A program made the position numbers and the translations under genes. Below, one piece after another: positions 22,857 through 33,341 of a stretch of DNA of 64,000 nt. The notes below the pieces were generated by a model. That model had not been told where the DNA came from. It worked only from the letters and a program-made list of their open reading frames with translations, and did no database searches. The stretch covers positions 3,844,001 to 3,908,000 of the forward strand of contig NC_133294.1 in assembly GCF_005239225.2 (NCBI RefSeq), in the 5' to 3' direction. The DNA comes from Populus alba (taxonomy: Eukaryota; Streptophyta; Magnoliopsida; Malpighiales; Salicaceae). Numbering within the stretch: the stretch's first letter is position 1; every line of letters begins with the position of its first letter.

Positions 22857-23300
22857 TTCGAGTCTAGCAAAGATAAGACTTTACAAAGATCTGGACAAAA
22901 AAAAAAAAAGGAATTGCAGGATTAAAGTCGATAGTTCAAGGTCGACACAGCACACCAATAAGCTGAAGTGTTCATTTATTATTATCTTACTTTTTCTGTA
23001 AGACAATTTTCAAGTTATTTCCCAGCAATCAACTCCTCCATGCCCTTTCAGAAAAATATTTGTAGATATGATAAATCTCTATGCTGAACCAAGAAAATCG
23101 GTTGATGAGATCATCAATAATTAGTTTCTAACAGTGAATTAATTTAAGTTACATTCCACAATATAACATTATACTAAAAGAGATAAGAAAGAGAGAGTAC
23201 CTGCAATCTTCACTTTCCCTTCGCTGATGTTCTCTTCGCTGATGTTCTCTTCAGTCCATCAATTTTCTGCTTTTAAGTCAACCTCACAAGTCATTTCCGC
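22857..23300 (-). promoter_or_regulatory. 5' leader of TNL copy 3 with a probable leader intron
   Basis: As in copy 1, the minus strand has a leader-exon donor GCAG/GTACTC at 23201/23200. A pyrimidine-rich acceptor ending GTCCAG lies near 22893. The GA tract is shorter than in copy 1. The motif TTCGCTGATGTTCTCT is duplicated in tandem near 23220-23252, which is specific to this copy. Confidence 0.5.
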
Positions 23301-23729
23301 GTTAGGACCATTTTCTTTTTTTATTCTTTTTTTTTATTTGCTCAAATCATTTATCACGCGTGGAGGGGAAGTTGCTTGTTACATCTTTGTGTAGATTTCT
23401 TCCCCATGACTTTCCTGACCTTCTTGTTCTTTAGGATTTTTCTTCCCACATATATTAAGAGCACCCATGGGTCGGGCCAATCTTACATTAATTAACTATA
23501 TATAATTAATGTGTATAATTTCTTTTACAGTGCTTTCTCTTACTTCCAGCGCAATATTCCTTTCTCTTTCTTTCTTTTGCGAAATCCAACACATCAAATT
23601 ATGTTAAATTAAATTTTGAACCTGGCACTTAAAGGAGCACGTACCAAACATTAAGATCAAAATCAAGATAAAGGTAAAGTAAATTTGTTTTTTTTTTTTT
23701 TTTTGTATAAAGCAAATCTGATAAAGTTA
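23301..23729. other. Intergenic DNA between TNL copy 3 and its remnant
   Basis: From about 23420 the sequence matches 6230-6520. Positions before that join the leader region of the TNL directly to this segment, so the MITE-containing stretch of the left copy is missing. A poly-T run lies near 23688-23704. No gene is seen. Confidence 0.55.
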
Positions 23730-24050
23730 CCTGCAATCCTCACTTTCCCTTCGCTGATGTTCTCTTATCAGTTCATCAATTATCTGCTTTTAAATCAACC
23801 TTGAAGGTCTCTGTGGTATGGGCCATTTCCGCGTTAGGACCTTTTTTTTTCTTTAATTTGCTCAGAATAAGAGAAGCTATTTCTGCTTTTGATACAGGTA
23901 CACATCGCTATTGGGAAAGTGCTCATAACTTCCGTAGAACTTGTGTAATTTAGCTGGAGAAATTTTACATTTTGTATCTTTCTAAACGCATCCGTGCTGA
24001 GGACAAGAAACAAACTTGTTTGGTCAATTTGTACTTGTTCCCCCAAGAAA
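23730..24050 (-). pseudogene. Internally deleted TNL remnant (right copy)
   Basis: This is the twin of the relic at 6530-6850. An LRR-start segment (VLSTDAFRKIQNVKFLQLNY, 24046 to about 23915) is fused to a C-terminal-domain scrap. A promoter/leader-like segment follows at about 23730-23850. The identical deletion junction shows that the deletion predates the segmental duplication. Confidence 0.7.
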
Positions 24051-24170
24051 AACTCAGAAAGCCACTATTGAGAGAGGTGTGTAAATTAGTGCAAAGATCT
24101 CTGTATCATGTTGGTCATTGCCTGGGCCAATTGGAGTGCATTCTAACTCATGTTTTATGTGCGTTCTTAG

Positions 24171-24706
24171 TCGTGTTTGATTCAATGGTTACCTTTGGCG
24201 CACCTGATCGACAAATCGCCTGGAAAAAGCTGCCCAGAATGCTTAGCACCTAACAAAATCGGAATTAGAGGAATTTGCTAGAGCAACAGAGGAGTAAGCA
24301 ATCGAATTGTTCTGTGTTCATGTAGAAATTCTCATAAATGTGGTTTTGAGGTTGGGCTGCAATCAATTTGGAAAGATTTTGGTCCATGCGATGAGAGCAT
24401 TCCTTCTGTACTCTGTTAAGTTGCTTCATTTTTTTTCTTTCATTTTCCTTTGCACTCATATTTGCTCTTGCTGTATTCATCTATCTGGAAGAGATGTTAG
24501 AGATGTGTGTCAACAGGCAGAACGATCATGGGCATCAAAGGTAACCAACTAAACATCCCATGTCCTCTCACATCGTATTGTTTACATGTCTTTGCATTCG
24601 CAGCATAATTCGAGGACAAGCAAGTAAAGATGGAGAACAAGGAAGTCTTCCACCTCTGGCAGAATACACCAAAAAACTCCATGAATTGAAGGTAGGCTCT
24701 AGCTAG
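24171..24706 (+). pseudogene. 3' fragment of an AAA-ATPase gene (right copy)
   Basis: The blocks are 24171-24293 (FGAPDRQ motif, frameshifted, then TKSELEEFARATEE with an intact GTAAGC donor), about 24481-24540 (LSGRDVRDVCQQAERSWASK) and about 24605-24706 (IIRGQASKDGEQGSLPPLAE to TAG). It is slightly better preserved than the left copy: the third block lacks the small insertion seen at 7405-7416. The ATP-binding Walker exons are missing, so it cannot be an active ATPase. Confidence 0.7.
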
Positions 24707-24965
24707 CATTGTAGAGCAGAAAATTCAAGGTTCTAAGCATATCATATCTACATGTTTCAGTCTTCCCCCTCTGAGATTGTATAGCATTCAAGGTTATAAG
24801 CATAGGAAATTGAAGGAAGGCTCTAGCTAGCATTGTATAGCAGAAAATTCAAGGTTCTAAGCATTTCATCTCTACATGTTTCAACCTCTGGCAGAATACA
24901 CCGAAAAGCACCTTGAATCGAAGGAAGGCTCTAGCTAGCATTGCAGAACAGAAAATTCGAGGTTC
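24655..24965 (+). repeat. Three-unit tandem repeat at the AAA fragment tail
   Basis: Units containing GGCTCTAGCTAGCATTG occur near 24690, 24820 and 24925. The left duplicate has only two units. The middle unit here is partial and lacks the GCAGAATACACC portion. Confidence 0.65.
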
Positions 24966-25339
24966 TATTATGCACCCACAGAAACCTCAAGTGGATACAT
25001 GTTAGAAAGATTGACAGAGGAATTGTAATTTCAATGTTATATAGCACAAACCCTAGGTATATCAATAGATGTATAGCATGCATACGAGTCCTAATAAATC
25101 AGCAGAAGGTCAATTTCAGGTTTTGCAGTAGGAATTCTGTACTTAGGGTTTGCAGAACAGTAGTTAGGATACCACACCATCAAACATAATGCAAAGAAGC
25201 AATGGATGCAGATCTCTTTATTGCTCTGTCCATTCTTGACTTAAATATAGAGAAAACATCAAGCAGAAATTTTTATTTGATGAAAAGAAAAGAGAAGAAA
25301 AGGGCAAGAAACCAGGGCCGAATCCAAAACAAATAGACT

Positions 25340-25897
25340 TCAAAAGAAGAAGTTGCATTGTAGCAAACTTAGCAGCAAAGCTCCTTCCCTGCATTAACCA
25401 ATCACGACTCAGTGAGTTAAGCAATCAAAAAACATACAAAAGTCCGAAACTTTTTCATTGAGAGAGAATGAACTGTACCTTGACAGAATGGGCATCTCCC
25501 CCTCTTCTTCTCCAACTCGTTTCCTCTTTCTACTCGTTCCTTTCCCGGCCACAGTCGAAGCAATCTGCAACTGAGTCTGCAACATCATTCTAGTCAACTC
25601 AGCCTCCAACTCCATCCTCCTTTTCTCTGCCTCCAACCTTGAAGCCTCTCTTACCTTGATCATCTCCATCTCTGCAAGGTCCATTCTCGCCATTGACTCC
25701 GAGAAGACCCGGAAACTCGCTGCAAGATCAGCAAGTCTTGGAGGTGACTCGGAGCTTACAGAGTCAGAACTCAGTGGATTATTAGAATCCTCGCTGTCCG
25801 AAGGGACTTCACCAGACACCATTCCAGCATCACAGGCATGCTTTAAACGGTTCTCCTCTTCCCGGTTCGGTCTGGCTCGATCGGCTGCGTCTGCCAT
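25340..25897 (-). CDS. Small charged coiled-coil nuclear-type protein, At4g22160-like (right copy)
   Basis: Exon 1 is 25897-25479 and exon 2 is 25388-25340, with the same junction phases as the left copy, giving about 155 aa. The layout is an acidic Ser-rich N-terminus, a Glu/Arg/Met-rich helix (RRMELEAELTRMMLQTQLQI), RKRKR, and the short hydrophobic tail EGALLLSLLQCNFFF from exon 2. It differs from the left copy at a few residues only (for example Ser/Thr in GMVSGE and Thr/Ile before VAGKG), and both copies are intact. Function is unknown; nuclear location is inferred from the basic run. Confidence 0.75.
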
Positions 25898-27620
25898 TAC
25901 CTTATCTTTGTTCTATTCTACCATGCTCTCCTACCATTATTATCACAGGGTCACTCATAAAGTGAAGATGCTGCCACGTCAGCTAACTTTGTTGTTAATG
26001 GGACCCACCAACACTCGATGTCTCCTTACTTTGATGATTGAAAAGTAGTGAGTTGCCCAACCAAAGTAGTAAACCTAACTACAGTTAGATTTTTGTTCTT
26101 TCAGCTCATGGGAAGTGGCAAGTGCTTCAACTATGTAACAAAGTGAAATAGAAATCACTTAAACTTGGTCACTGTCTTTAGTATCGTGGTTGAAATTGTT
26201 TTTTTTTTTTTAAAAAGAATATTAAATTAATTTTTTTAATATTTTCAATATAAAATAATGAAAATTATTTAAAAAATATTAAATTAATAATTTATTTATC
26301 TAAATTTATGTGTGCGTTGTAGATTGATGTTAGTTAGCTAGCAATATGATCATAACTTGTTAAAAAACTTGTTTGTGTCAAGGAGATGTGCGCAACAATT
26401 TAAATAAAAATCATCTCTAATTCAAGAATTTAAAATCAATAATTTATATATTTTGTGATCTCTCATGGTTGGAGGTGAAATTTCAAGAAAAAATATAATA
26501 GATAAATAAATCAAACCTTTATATGTTAAAAAAAAATTACACAACAAAAAAAATAGAAAAATAATTTTAAACTAAAACATGAGTGAAATATTAATTATTT
26601 CAGGTATCAAGTATTTAGACATTATTTATGGGAATATCTAAATAAAAAAAATTATGATTATGAGAGATTATGAGATTAAATATAATAATGGAAATCATCT
26701 CTAACCTAAAAAAATTCATATGAATATCCAACAAGTGTAAACTAAGAAAGAAAATTGCTGATTGATGAATAAATTATTGATTGGTATAGGTGTCGAACTC
26801 TCAATTATCATGGACGATGACTTGAACCTAGAGTTACTAGGTCCATGAATCTAGCACTTGTGATCGAGTTTCCACTTTCCACACTTCTTTGCATGGAATT
26901 TTGAACCTCTTTATTTTTATATTTTAAAAATAATTTGTGAGAAAAATAATTATTTTAATATTTTTAAATATATAATATTAAAAATGTTTATATATTAAAA
27001 AAATATTAATGATCGTATTAATAATAGTAATATGTTATTACTACTTTCATACTCGACCCTTGCAAAAGAAAGATGAATTTCATCCGGATTTCATATATGT
27101 ATTAATGATCAATTTCTTATTTACACGTCATTTGTTATTTGTTATTGTGAATATTTTTAAAAAAAAACTTGTTTAGGCATGTATAAAAAGTTGAGTTGAA
27201 TTTTTTTTTTTTTTTTTGTTCTTGAATTTTTTTTATAGTTGATGATTTTGGAATAATTAAATTGACATAATTTCTATATATAATTTAATTTTGAATTTAA
27301 ATCAAATTAAAAAAAATAAATTTTAAAATTAAAAAAAAAAATTTTAATATCATATGTCAACAATTTTTTTTTTTATAGTTTAAATATCTGTTGATATGTC
27401 TAAAATTTTTTTTTTTATTATTAAGTAATGGATAAGACATGCATGAAGTAGAAACTGACTCGTAGTTACAGTTACCATCGCTAATCTTTGTATGAAAAAA
27501 AAAAAGAAATATATATATATATATACCGTGCCAAAATTATTAATATCTGCTGGTTATAGGCTTTGTCTTTCTTCCTAAACCTCATCGAGTCTCAACAAAT
27601 CTATCCAAAGCAAAACAAAA
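25898..27620. other. Intergenic DNA between the TNL cluster and PUX4
   Basis: Up to about 26395 this duplicates 8583-9085. The rest is AT-rich with poly-A and poly-T runs and a TA microsatellite near 27510-27525. No gene or RNA was recognised. The region just before 27621 should contain the PUX4 promoter and 5' UTR; no clear TATA box was assigned. Confidence 0.55.
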
Positions 27621-30321
27621 ATGGCGTCAAGGGACAAGAAACCAGCAAAACCCTCAAGCAGTCGAGCCGGAGGTATCCGTACTCTCTCCGATCTGAACCG
27701 GCGTTCCGGGCCTGACTCTGACAGCGACGACGAAGATGCTCCTCAAGAGTACTACACTGGTGGAGAGAAAAGGTAACAAACAAATACCCCCTTTAAAACC
27801 CTAATTATATATCGAGATTTACTTCTTCTGGGATTTCAAATTTTGATTTTTAATGTAAAGTTGCAATCTTTTTTGGATTAGCAATAATGGTATCCTTTTA
27901 TAATTGATGAATTCATTGATTTGTTTGTTAATTGGTGGGTTAGTAGTGATAATTGATTTAATTTTGAAGTGGGTTTTTAGTGCTGAGGGTTGAGGATGAG
28001 TCTTTTGAGAAGAAAAATGAATGGGGCGGGTGTCTTTAGTCGTGGTAAGAAAGATACTTGAAGTTTAGGCATTGAAAATCATGAAGTAGGAAGTTGCGCA
28101 TTTGAGAGTTAGACAATTAGGTGGAGGGATAGTATGGATACGGGTTCTTGGTTTTATTGCCTGGTTGTGTAGTGTTAGTTTCCTTGGTCAATGGAAACAG
28201 TCCTGCCCCTTAGACGGATGGAAATGCTGTCATCTATTGTAAATCAAAAACTGTCATTTTGATTATTATTTTGTTTAGGCGAGCATTGGACTTGCTGATT
28301 TGAAAATGCTTTTGGGGTGGGTGCAAGAGGATCTGGATGACAGCATTGGTAGGATCTGATAGCGATGGGATTTGTTTATAGAGCTTGCTTTTTGTAGAGT
28401 TCATTTACTATTGATGCCAGAGCTGTAACATAGGTAGAGAAGAATCATCTTACTCAGAGTCTCGACTCTAGGCATGTAGACTGAGTACTGAGCAAAGAAA
28501 GCTCCATGGTTCTGGAATGTTTATAGATGATGGCTCTTTAGTGCATTGTTAGCTTTATTTCTGTCATATATTTATCGGGCCGTTTCATAAGCTAGTCCGT
28601 TATATTTTGTATTTAAAGCATTTATAATTTCCAATCCTTTGTAATTTTGTAAGGAACCAAATTTGATCTTGGTGTATTTTCATATTTTCAATATTTGTTA
28701 ATTCAATAATTTTTAGATTTTTTGCGCTTTATCTTGCAAATGTTAGAATGCTTTTCAATCCCACAACTGTGGCTCCTGAAATATTTCACAAAGCTGTAGT
28801 TGCTAATGCCTATGTCTATCATTTGTTTTTATCTGACTTGTTGCCCTTGGTCATTCTTTCCCTTATATAATATACGTATGAAATGTGTTTATTTAAGTAC
28901 TTTGCGCATTTCTAATTTTTACGGTTGCAGTGGTATGCTTGTCCAAGATCCTACAAAGGGTAATGACGTGGATGCAATTTTCAATCAAGCTAGACAGCTT
29001 GGTGCTGTTGAAGGGCCTTTGGAGAATATTAATCAATCTTCAAGCTCAAGTAGCTTTAGTGGAACTGGTAGATTACTCTCAGGGGAGACTGTACCATCTG
29101 CTCCTCAACAACCTGAAGCTGTTGTTCACAATATTGTTTTCTGGACAAATGGTTTCACTGTAAATGATGGTCCCTTGAGGAGTCTGGACGATCCTGAAAA
29201 TGCATCTTTCTTGGAGGTAATAGCAATACAGATATAAAATGAAATAAAATAAATTATACAGAGTGAGAAGAAAATTTTCACAAAGTGGAGTTTTTTGATT
29301 TGTAGTTGGTGATTGTTTCCACCCCTTATGTGTGAGAAAAATTCAAAGTTCGTGGTAATTGCATCATTCTCAATCAATATCTTTTCACTATCTTGCTTGT
29401 TTCAATAATGACTAATGATTCTGCTAGATAGGTAGTTCATCCTAAGACTTCTTTTTCTACCTTATCTTGAACCTTTACTTATAGTAGCATATGCTAGGGC
29501 AGCTTTTGTTTTATGTCGTCGTGTTTTACTTATTCCTGCTCCCTTATTTCTTCGTTAGTATTGTTTGTGGTGATATTATTATTTTGTTTTATAATGTCTT
29601 ATTGCAGAGCATCAGGAAGTCCGAGTGTCCGAAGGAGCTTGAACCAGCGGATAGAAGGTCCTCAGTTCATGTCAATTTGGTTAGGAGGGATCAAAAGTGC
29701 CCAGTGAGTCTCTTTCTCTCACTCTTTTCTTACTTAGACTAATAATTATCTTTAGAACTTTAGAAATTGTCATCCTTTTTTAATCCCCGAGTCAGTGTTT
29801 TGGTCAGTACTTGTTCCCGAAAAGAGCATCAGCATGCTTTTACATGTGTGTTTGAAATACATCGGTGTTGGTACATGTGTTTGAATGACATTGGTGCTGA
29901 CCCGTACTGACACTCCTTTGTCATTGTTTTCCTGCAGGAACCAGAGAAGCAGCGCCCTCTTCCATTCCAAGGTGTAGGGAGAACTCTAGGAAGCAGCAGT
30001 ACTGCACTTGCAACTGAACCAACAGCTGCTTCTGCTCCTCTGAACTCTGCCCCGACTCCTTTTATGGGCCTGGTTGTGGATGAAACACTGCCATCGACTT
30101 CAATTCAGCTTAGGCTGGCTGATGGGACCCGCATGGTGGCCCACTTTAATAATCATCACACAGTCAATGACATTCGATCCTTCATAGATGCTTCCAGGCC
30201 TGGGGCTGCTCTTAATTATCAACTGCAGTTGATGGGGTTCCCACCTAAGCTTCTTACTGATCCAACACAGACAATAGAGCAGGCAGGCCTTGCCAATTCA
30301 GTTGTTATTCAGAAATTCTAG
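27621..30321 (+). CDS. PUX4: Plant UBX domain-containing protein 4-like (SEP + UBX), CDC48 cofactor
   Basis: Exons are 27621-27772, 28931-29216, 29608-29703 and 29938-30321, all GT-AG and in phase, giving 305 aa, close to the roughly 303 aa I recall for Arabidopsis PUX4. The N-terminus has [20 protein letters not shown] and acidic residues. The SEP domain is about residues 112-178, with [20 protein letters not shown] and [21 protein letters not shown] Ser/Thr/Pro-rich linker follows. The UBX domain is about 225-305, with [20 protein letters not shown], the loop GFPPKLL and the end SVVIQKF. UBX domains of this type bind the N-domain of the AAA ATPase CDC48/p97; SEP domains occur in the p47/PUX family. 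It probably acts in CDC48-dependent protein extraction and degradation. There is no N-terminal UBA domain, as in PUX3/PUX4 and unlike PUX5. Intron 1 is long (1158 nt). The gene looks intact. Confidence 0.93.
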
Positions 30322-31640
30322 CAAAAGCTGCAAGAGGATTGCATACTGTCTCTAGGCAAGATGGAGCTGTTTCTCGCAGCAAGTGAACCGATTTTATGAA
30401 CATGAAGACCTTGAATATATGTTTCCTTGTATACAAAAAGGAGGGTTGGCGGCTGGTTGATTGGAAAATGGAGTTGAATTTTGTGATTCCAAAATGTATT
30501 CTTCTGCGTTGTCTTGTAAATTGAATGCCGTTGTTTTGCTTGCTTGACATTTTCTCGCTTCCCACTTTATTCATGTAGCTGGCATCTGTTCTTCCCCTAC
30601 AGTCGTCCAAACCAGAGTAACCCATGCAAGCATGGCCCTACTTGGTGAATAGGATTGAAGTAAATGAGTACGAGGAACCATTACTAGATCCTCGCTGGAT
30701 TAGCACTTGCAAAATCTGCAGTAACCAGCCCATGGCTCACAAGCCCAGCCCTGAACTGAGGAAAGGACTGTAGCCTTAACAGAGTGGCTAGGCACTAGGC
30801 GGCTACAGTAACATGCCATGTATAGTCCTGGACTCGAGGCCGGAGTCTACAATCTAAAAATGTCTCTTCTTACCTAACATCCTTTACAAAGTAAGACTAT
30901 AAAAGATCTGTGTCTCTAAAGTGGATGCACGCAAGGTATCTTATTCACTACTTGGTAAGGCATCTAATGATCACAGTGAGCCGGTGAGGCATCTCAAAAC
31001 ACCCCTCTCAACAGTTTCTATCCCCATTCATCGTGCCATGGATTAGACAAGATAAAGATTCTTTTGTCGGCCAAAATAACCCGTTTGTGCTCCCATTTGA
31101 AAATTTCCCCTCTTTAGGGCTCGCCGGACTAAAGGGTCCCCCTGAGCCCATGTGCTAGCCATGCATCAACATGACAGCCTTGCATGATTTAGAGCCCGTT
31201 AGGCGACATGGTATTTTTGTAAGTATCCCCCCTCAAAAGTCACTAAAAAAAAAAGGTTTTGTAATTTCGAAAAGTTGCTTAAAGGCTAGAAATCAGAAGT
31301 TAAACTTATTAATAATTATAATTGTCAGATTTTTTCTGAAGTTCCATCCAGAAAAGAAACTATGGTTAACTCATATGTATTATTTTTATTCAAAACAAAA
31401 TTATTCCGAGTTTTTTATAAGTTTTTTGGTATTGATATGGTTAAATCATTTAATTTTAGCAGTGTGAAGATCAAAACTAGTCCAAATTAAAACATTATTT
31501 GAATTTAATTTTAAATTACAAGTTCTCTAATTCTAAGTAATGAGATTGAATTAGATTTAATAATTATGCTCGTAAGAACATTTTAAGTGAGATATCTCCA
31601 AAATTCTATTCACTACTATATATATCTATACACTTAAATA
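30322..31640. other. PUX4 3' flank and intergenic DNA
   Basis: This begins with the PUX4 3' UTR (to about 30560; no single poly(A) signal is certain). Positions 30620-31210 are less AT-rich and resemble degraded repeat or gene text, with no sustained frame. The rest is AT-rich. I see no gene. Confidence 0.5.
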
Positions 31641-31643
31641 ATG

Positions 31644-32340
31644 CTACACACATAGATAGCACTTGATGCATGAAACCAGACAAAACAAGTTCATCTGCAA
31701 GTTAGTTGGTGTGTTCCGAAAGCTCCTTGTTTTTCCCCATGGGACGACAAACTCATCTTGTCCAGCCAAATTTCTTCTGCTCGCCAAACGCACCCTCTCA
31801 AGCAAGTCATTGGGGGTCACGTCAAGGAACATGTACAAAAGGCCATAGATAGGATCATAGGTGAGCTAGCTGCTCATGCCTCGTGTAGCAAAGCAAGATT
31901 CCCGGCCTCCTCTTGTTGCCAATTTGCGAGCGAATATCAGACCATTAGGGAAACACACTGATAGCTTCACGTCCACATTTCAAAGAAACCGAGATGGTGC
32001 CATCCAACTTTATGAATGATATTAGTGGTTGGATTGTTGATTGAAGATCTTCGCTTATGGTGGTGCTGGTGCACATACAATTTTGAAAAGAAAACTGAGA
32101 CCCCACCATTCAAAGTGGTTTCCCTCGAGGGTTAATTTCTCTTTAATCTACAAGTTGACTGTACTTTGCATTGATCATGACGTCCCAATTGTGGTTTAAG
32201 TTCATAGACTGTTTGCCAATAATATCGGCCTCTGAGTTGCATCAGATAAGTTGACCGTATGGTTTCTGGCTTGCTGTCAAAATCATTAGGAGCTCCTTTA
32301 ATTATTATCTCCATGCTTAAGACCTCCAAGGAACTTCTTG
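31644..32340 (-). pseudogene. Unidentified protein-like relic
   Basis: On the minus strand an open frame from 32329 to 32132 (65 aa) starts MEIIIKGAPNDFDSKPETIR. After frame changes, a second block (about 32010-31890) reads SLKCGREAISVFPNGLIFAR across one frame switch. It runs into RKLATRGGRESCFATRGMSS, a stop, and then a block at 31838-31644 with LLERVRLASRRNLAGQDEFV. These stretches are more protein-like than the AT-rich surroundings and run in one direction, so they look like a decayed coding region. I do not recognise the family. Alternatives are a decayed transposon ORF or chance. Confidence 0.3.
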
Positions 32341-33152
32341 CTTCCTATGGCAATGCACAAGATAACAGTGTCCTGGTGCCTTTCTAAGCTGTCAATGGAC
32401 GAAAGCATGCAATTATCATTAAAACTCGAGTAATCAAGTGGTTGTTGCTGCGAGCAAGACCTTTAATCTGAGACCCACAGCTCATTTCATAATTAAGCTG
32501 TCAAGGAACACAAGCATGCAATTGTCATCAAGCAGATATCTTTACAACTTCAGCTATGTGTGGACGCTCATGGGATGTTGTTGAATCTTGCAACTCTTGC
32601 ATTACTTGCCCCTTCGCACTGCACGTTGATCAATGGGTGTTCATATGATTTTCATTTCTTGAAGGAACAAAATATATGTACTCGATTAATTTTTTCTATG
32701 TTTAACAATTTCATGCTTGTTATTTATGCTGTTTCAACCAATGTCTAGTACTTCATTTTTGTATAGATTTGAAGATACTATTGAATTGACTATAATGATC
32801 AAGACAGACTATTTGATTGTTATCTTAAAAGAAATTCACATCAAAATTATTTTATTTTTTTTATTGAAATTGAATATATTTTTATTTTTTTACAAGTAGT
32901 GTATTTGTATTAGCAAAAGCACAATCTAACAAAGATATTGTTTAAAAATAAGTTTCAACATGTTTTTTATTAAAATATTATTTTTTTAATGTTTTCAAAT
33001 TGTTTAAATATGTTAATATTACAAAAATAAAAATAAAAACAAATTATTTTAATATTTTTTAAAATAAAAAAATAATTTAAAAAACAACTTTTTACAACAT
33101 CACCAAACAAATTCAAATACTTAGTAGGCTCACAAATTTAATCAAGAAAATG
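32341..33152. other. AT-rich intergenic DNA with a MITE-like stretch
   Basis: No gene is seen. About 32938-33120 contains the AT-rich interior and a CATCACCAAAC end similar to the MITE-like elements noted elsewhere. Confidence 0.45.
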
Positions 33153-33341
33153 AGAACAGCACTTGAGGTCTTGGCCCAACGGTTGAAGGGACTTGTTCCA
33201 TTTCTCTGCATCCTGGGTTCAAACCTCACTGTGCTCGCCTGTCATTACATGTTTATTGGGTTTGCAAGATGTTCAGTGAGCCGTGAGATTAGTCATGATG
33301 CGCACAAGCTGGCCCGGACACTCACGTAAATAAATAAAAAA
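33153..33341 (+). mobile_element. tRNA-derived SINE
   Basis: A pol III A-box (TGGCCCAACGG, 33172-33182) and B-box (GGTTCAAACC, 33216-33225) are spaced as in tRNA-derived promoters. A non-tRNA body ends CTGGCCCGGACACTCACG, then an A-rich tail AAATAAATAAAAAAAG. The length of about 190 bp suits plant SINEs. It does not fold as a tRNA and has no matching acceptor stem. No clear target-site duplication was found. It resembles SINEs described from Salicaceae, recalled from memory. Confidence 0.75.

Larger units (their letters stand above)
18079..26395. repeat. Segmental duplication, right copy
   Basis: This is the partner of 460-9085, with the same order and orientation of all elements. Compared with the left copy it lacks about 600 bp upstream of the TNL, including the MITE-like element, and has an extra partial repeat unit at 24770-24860. 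Similarity fades after about 26395, giving the best available estimate of the unit boundary because the left copy ends in a gap. Confidence 0.85.

Noticed and set aside
33172..33226. tRNA gene suggested by A and B boxes
   Set aside because: There is no acceptor-stem pairing or anticodon arm, and the A-rich tail and body match a SINE.
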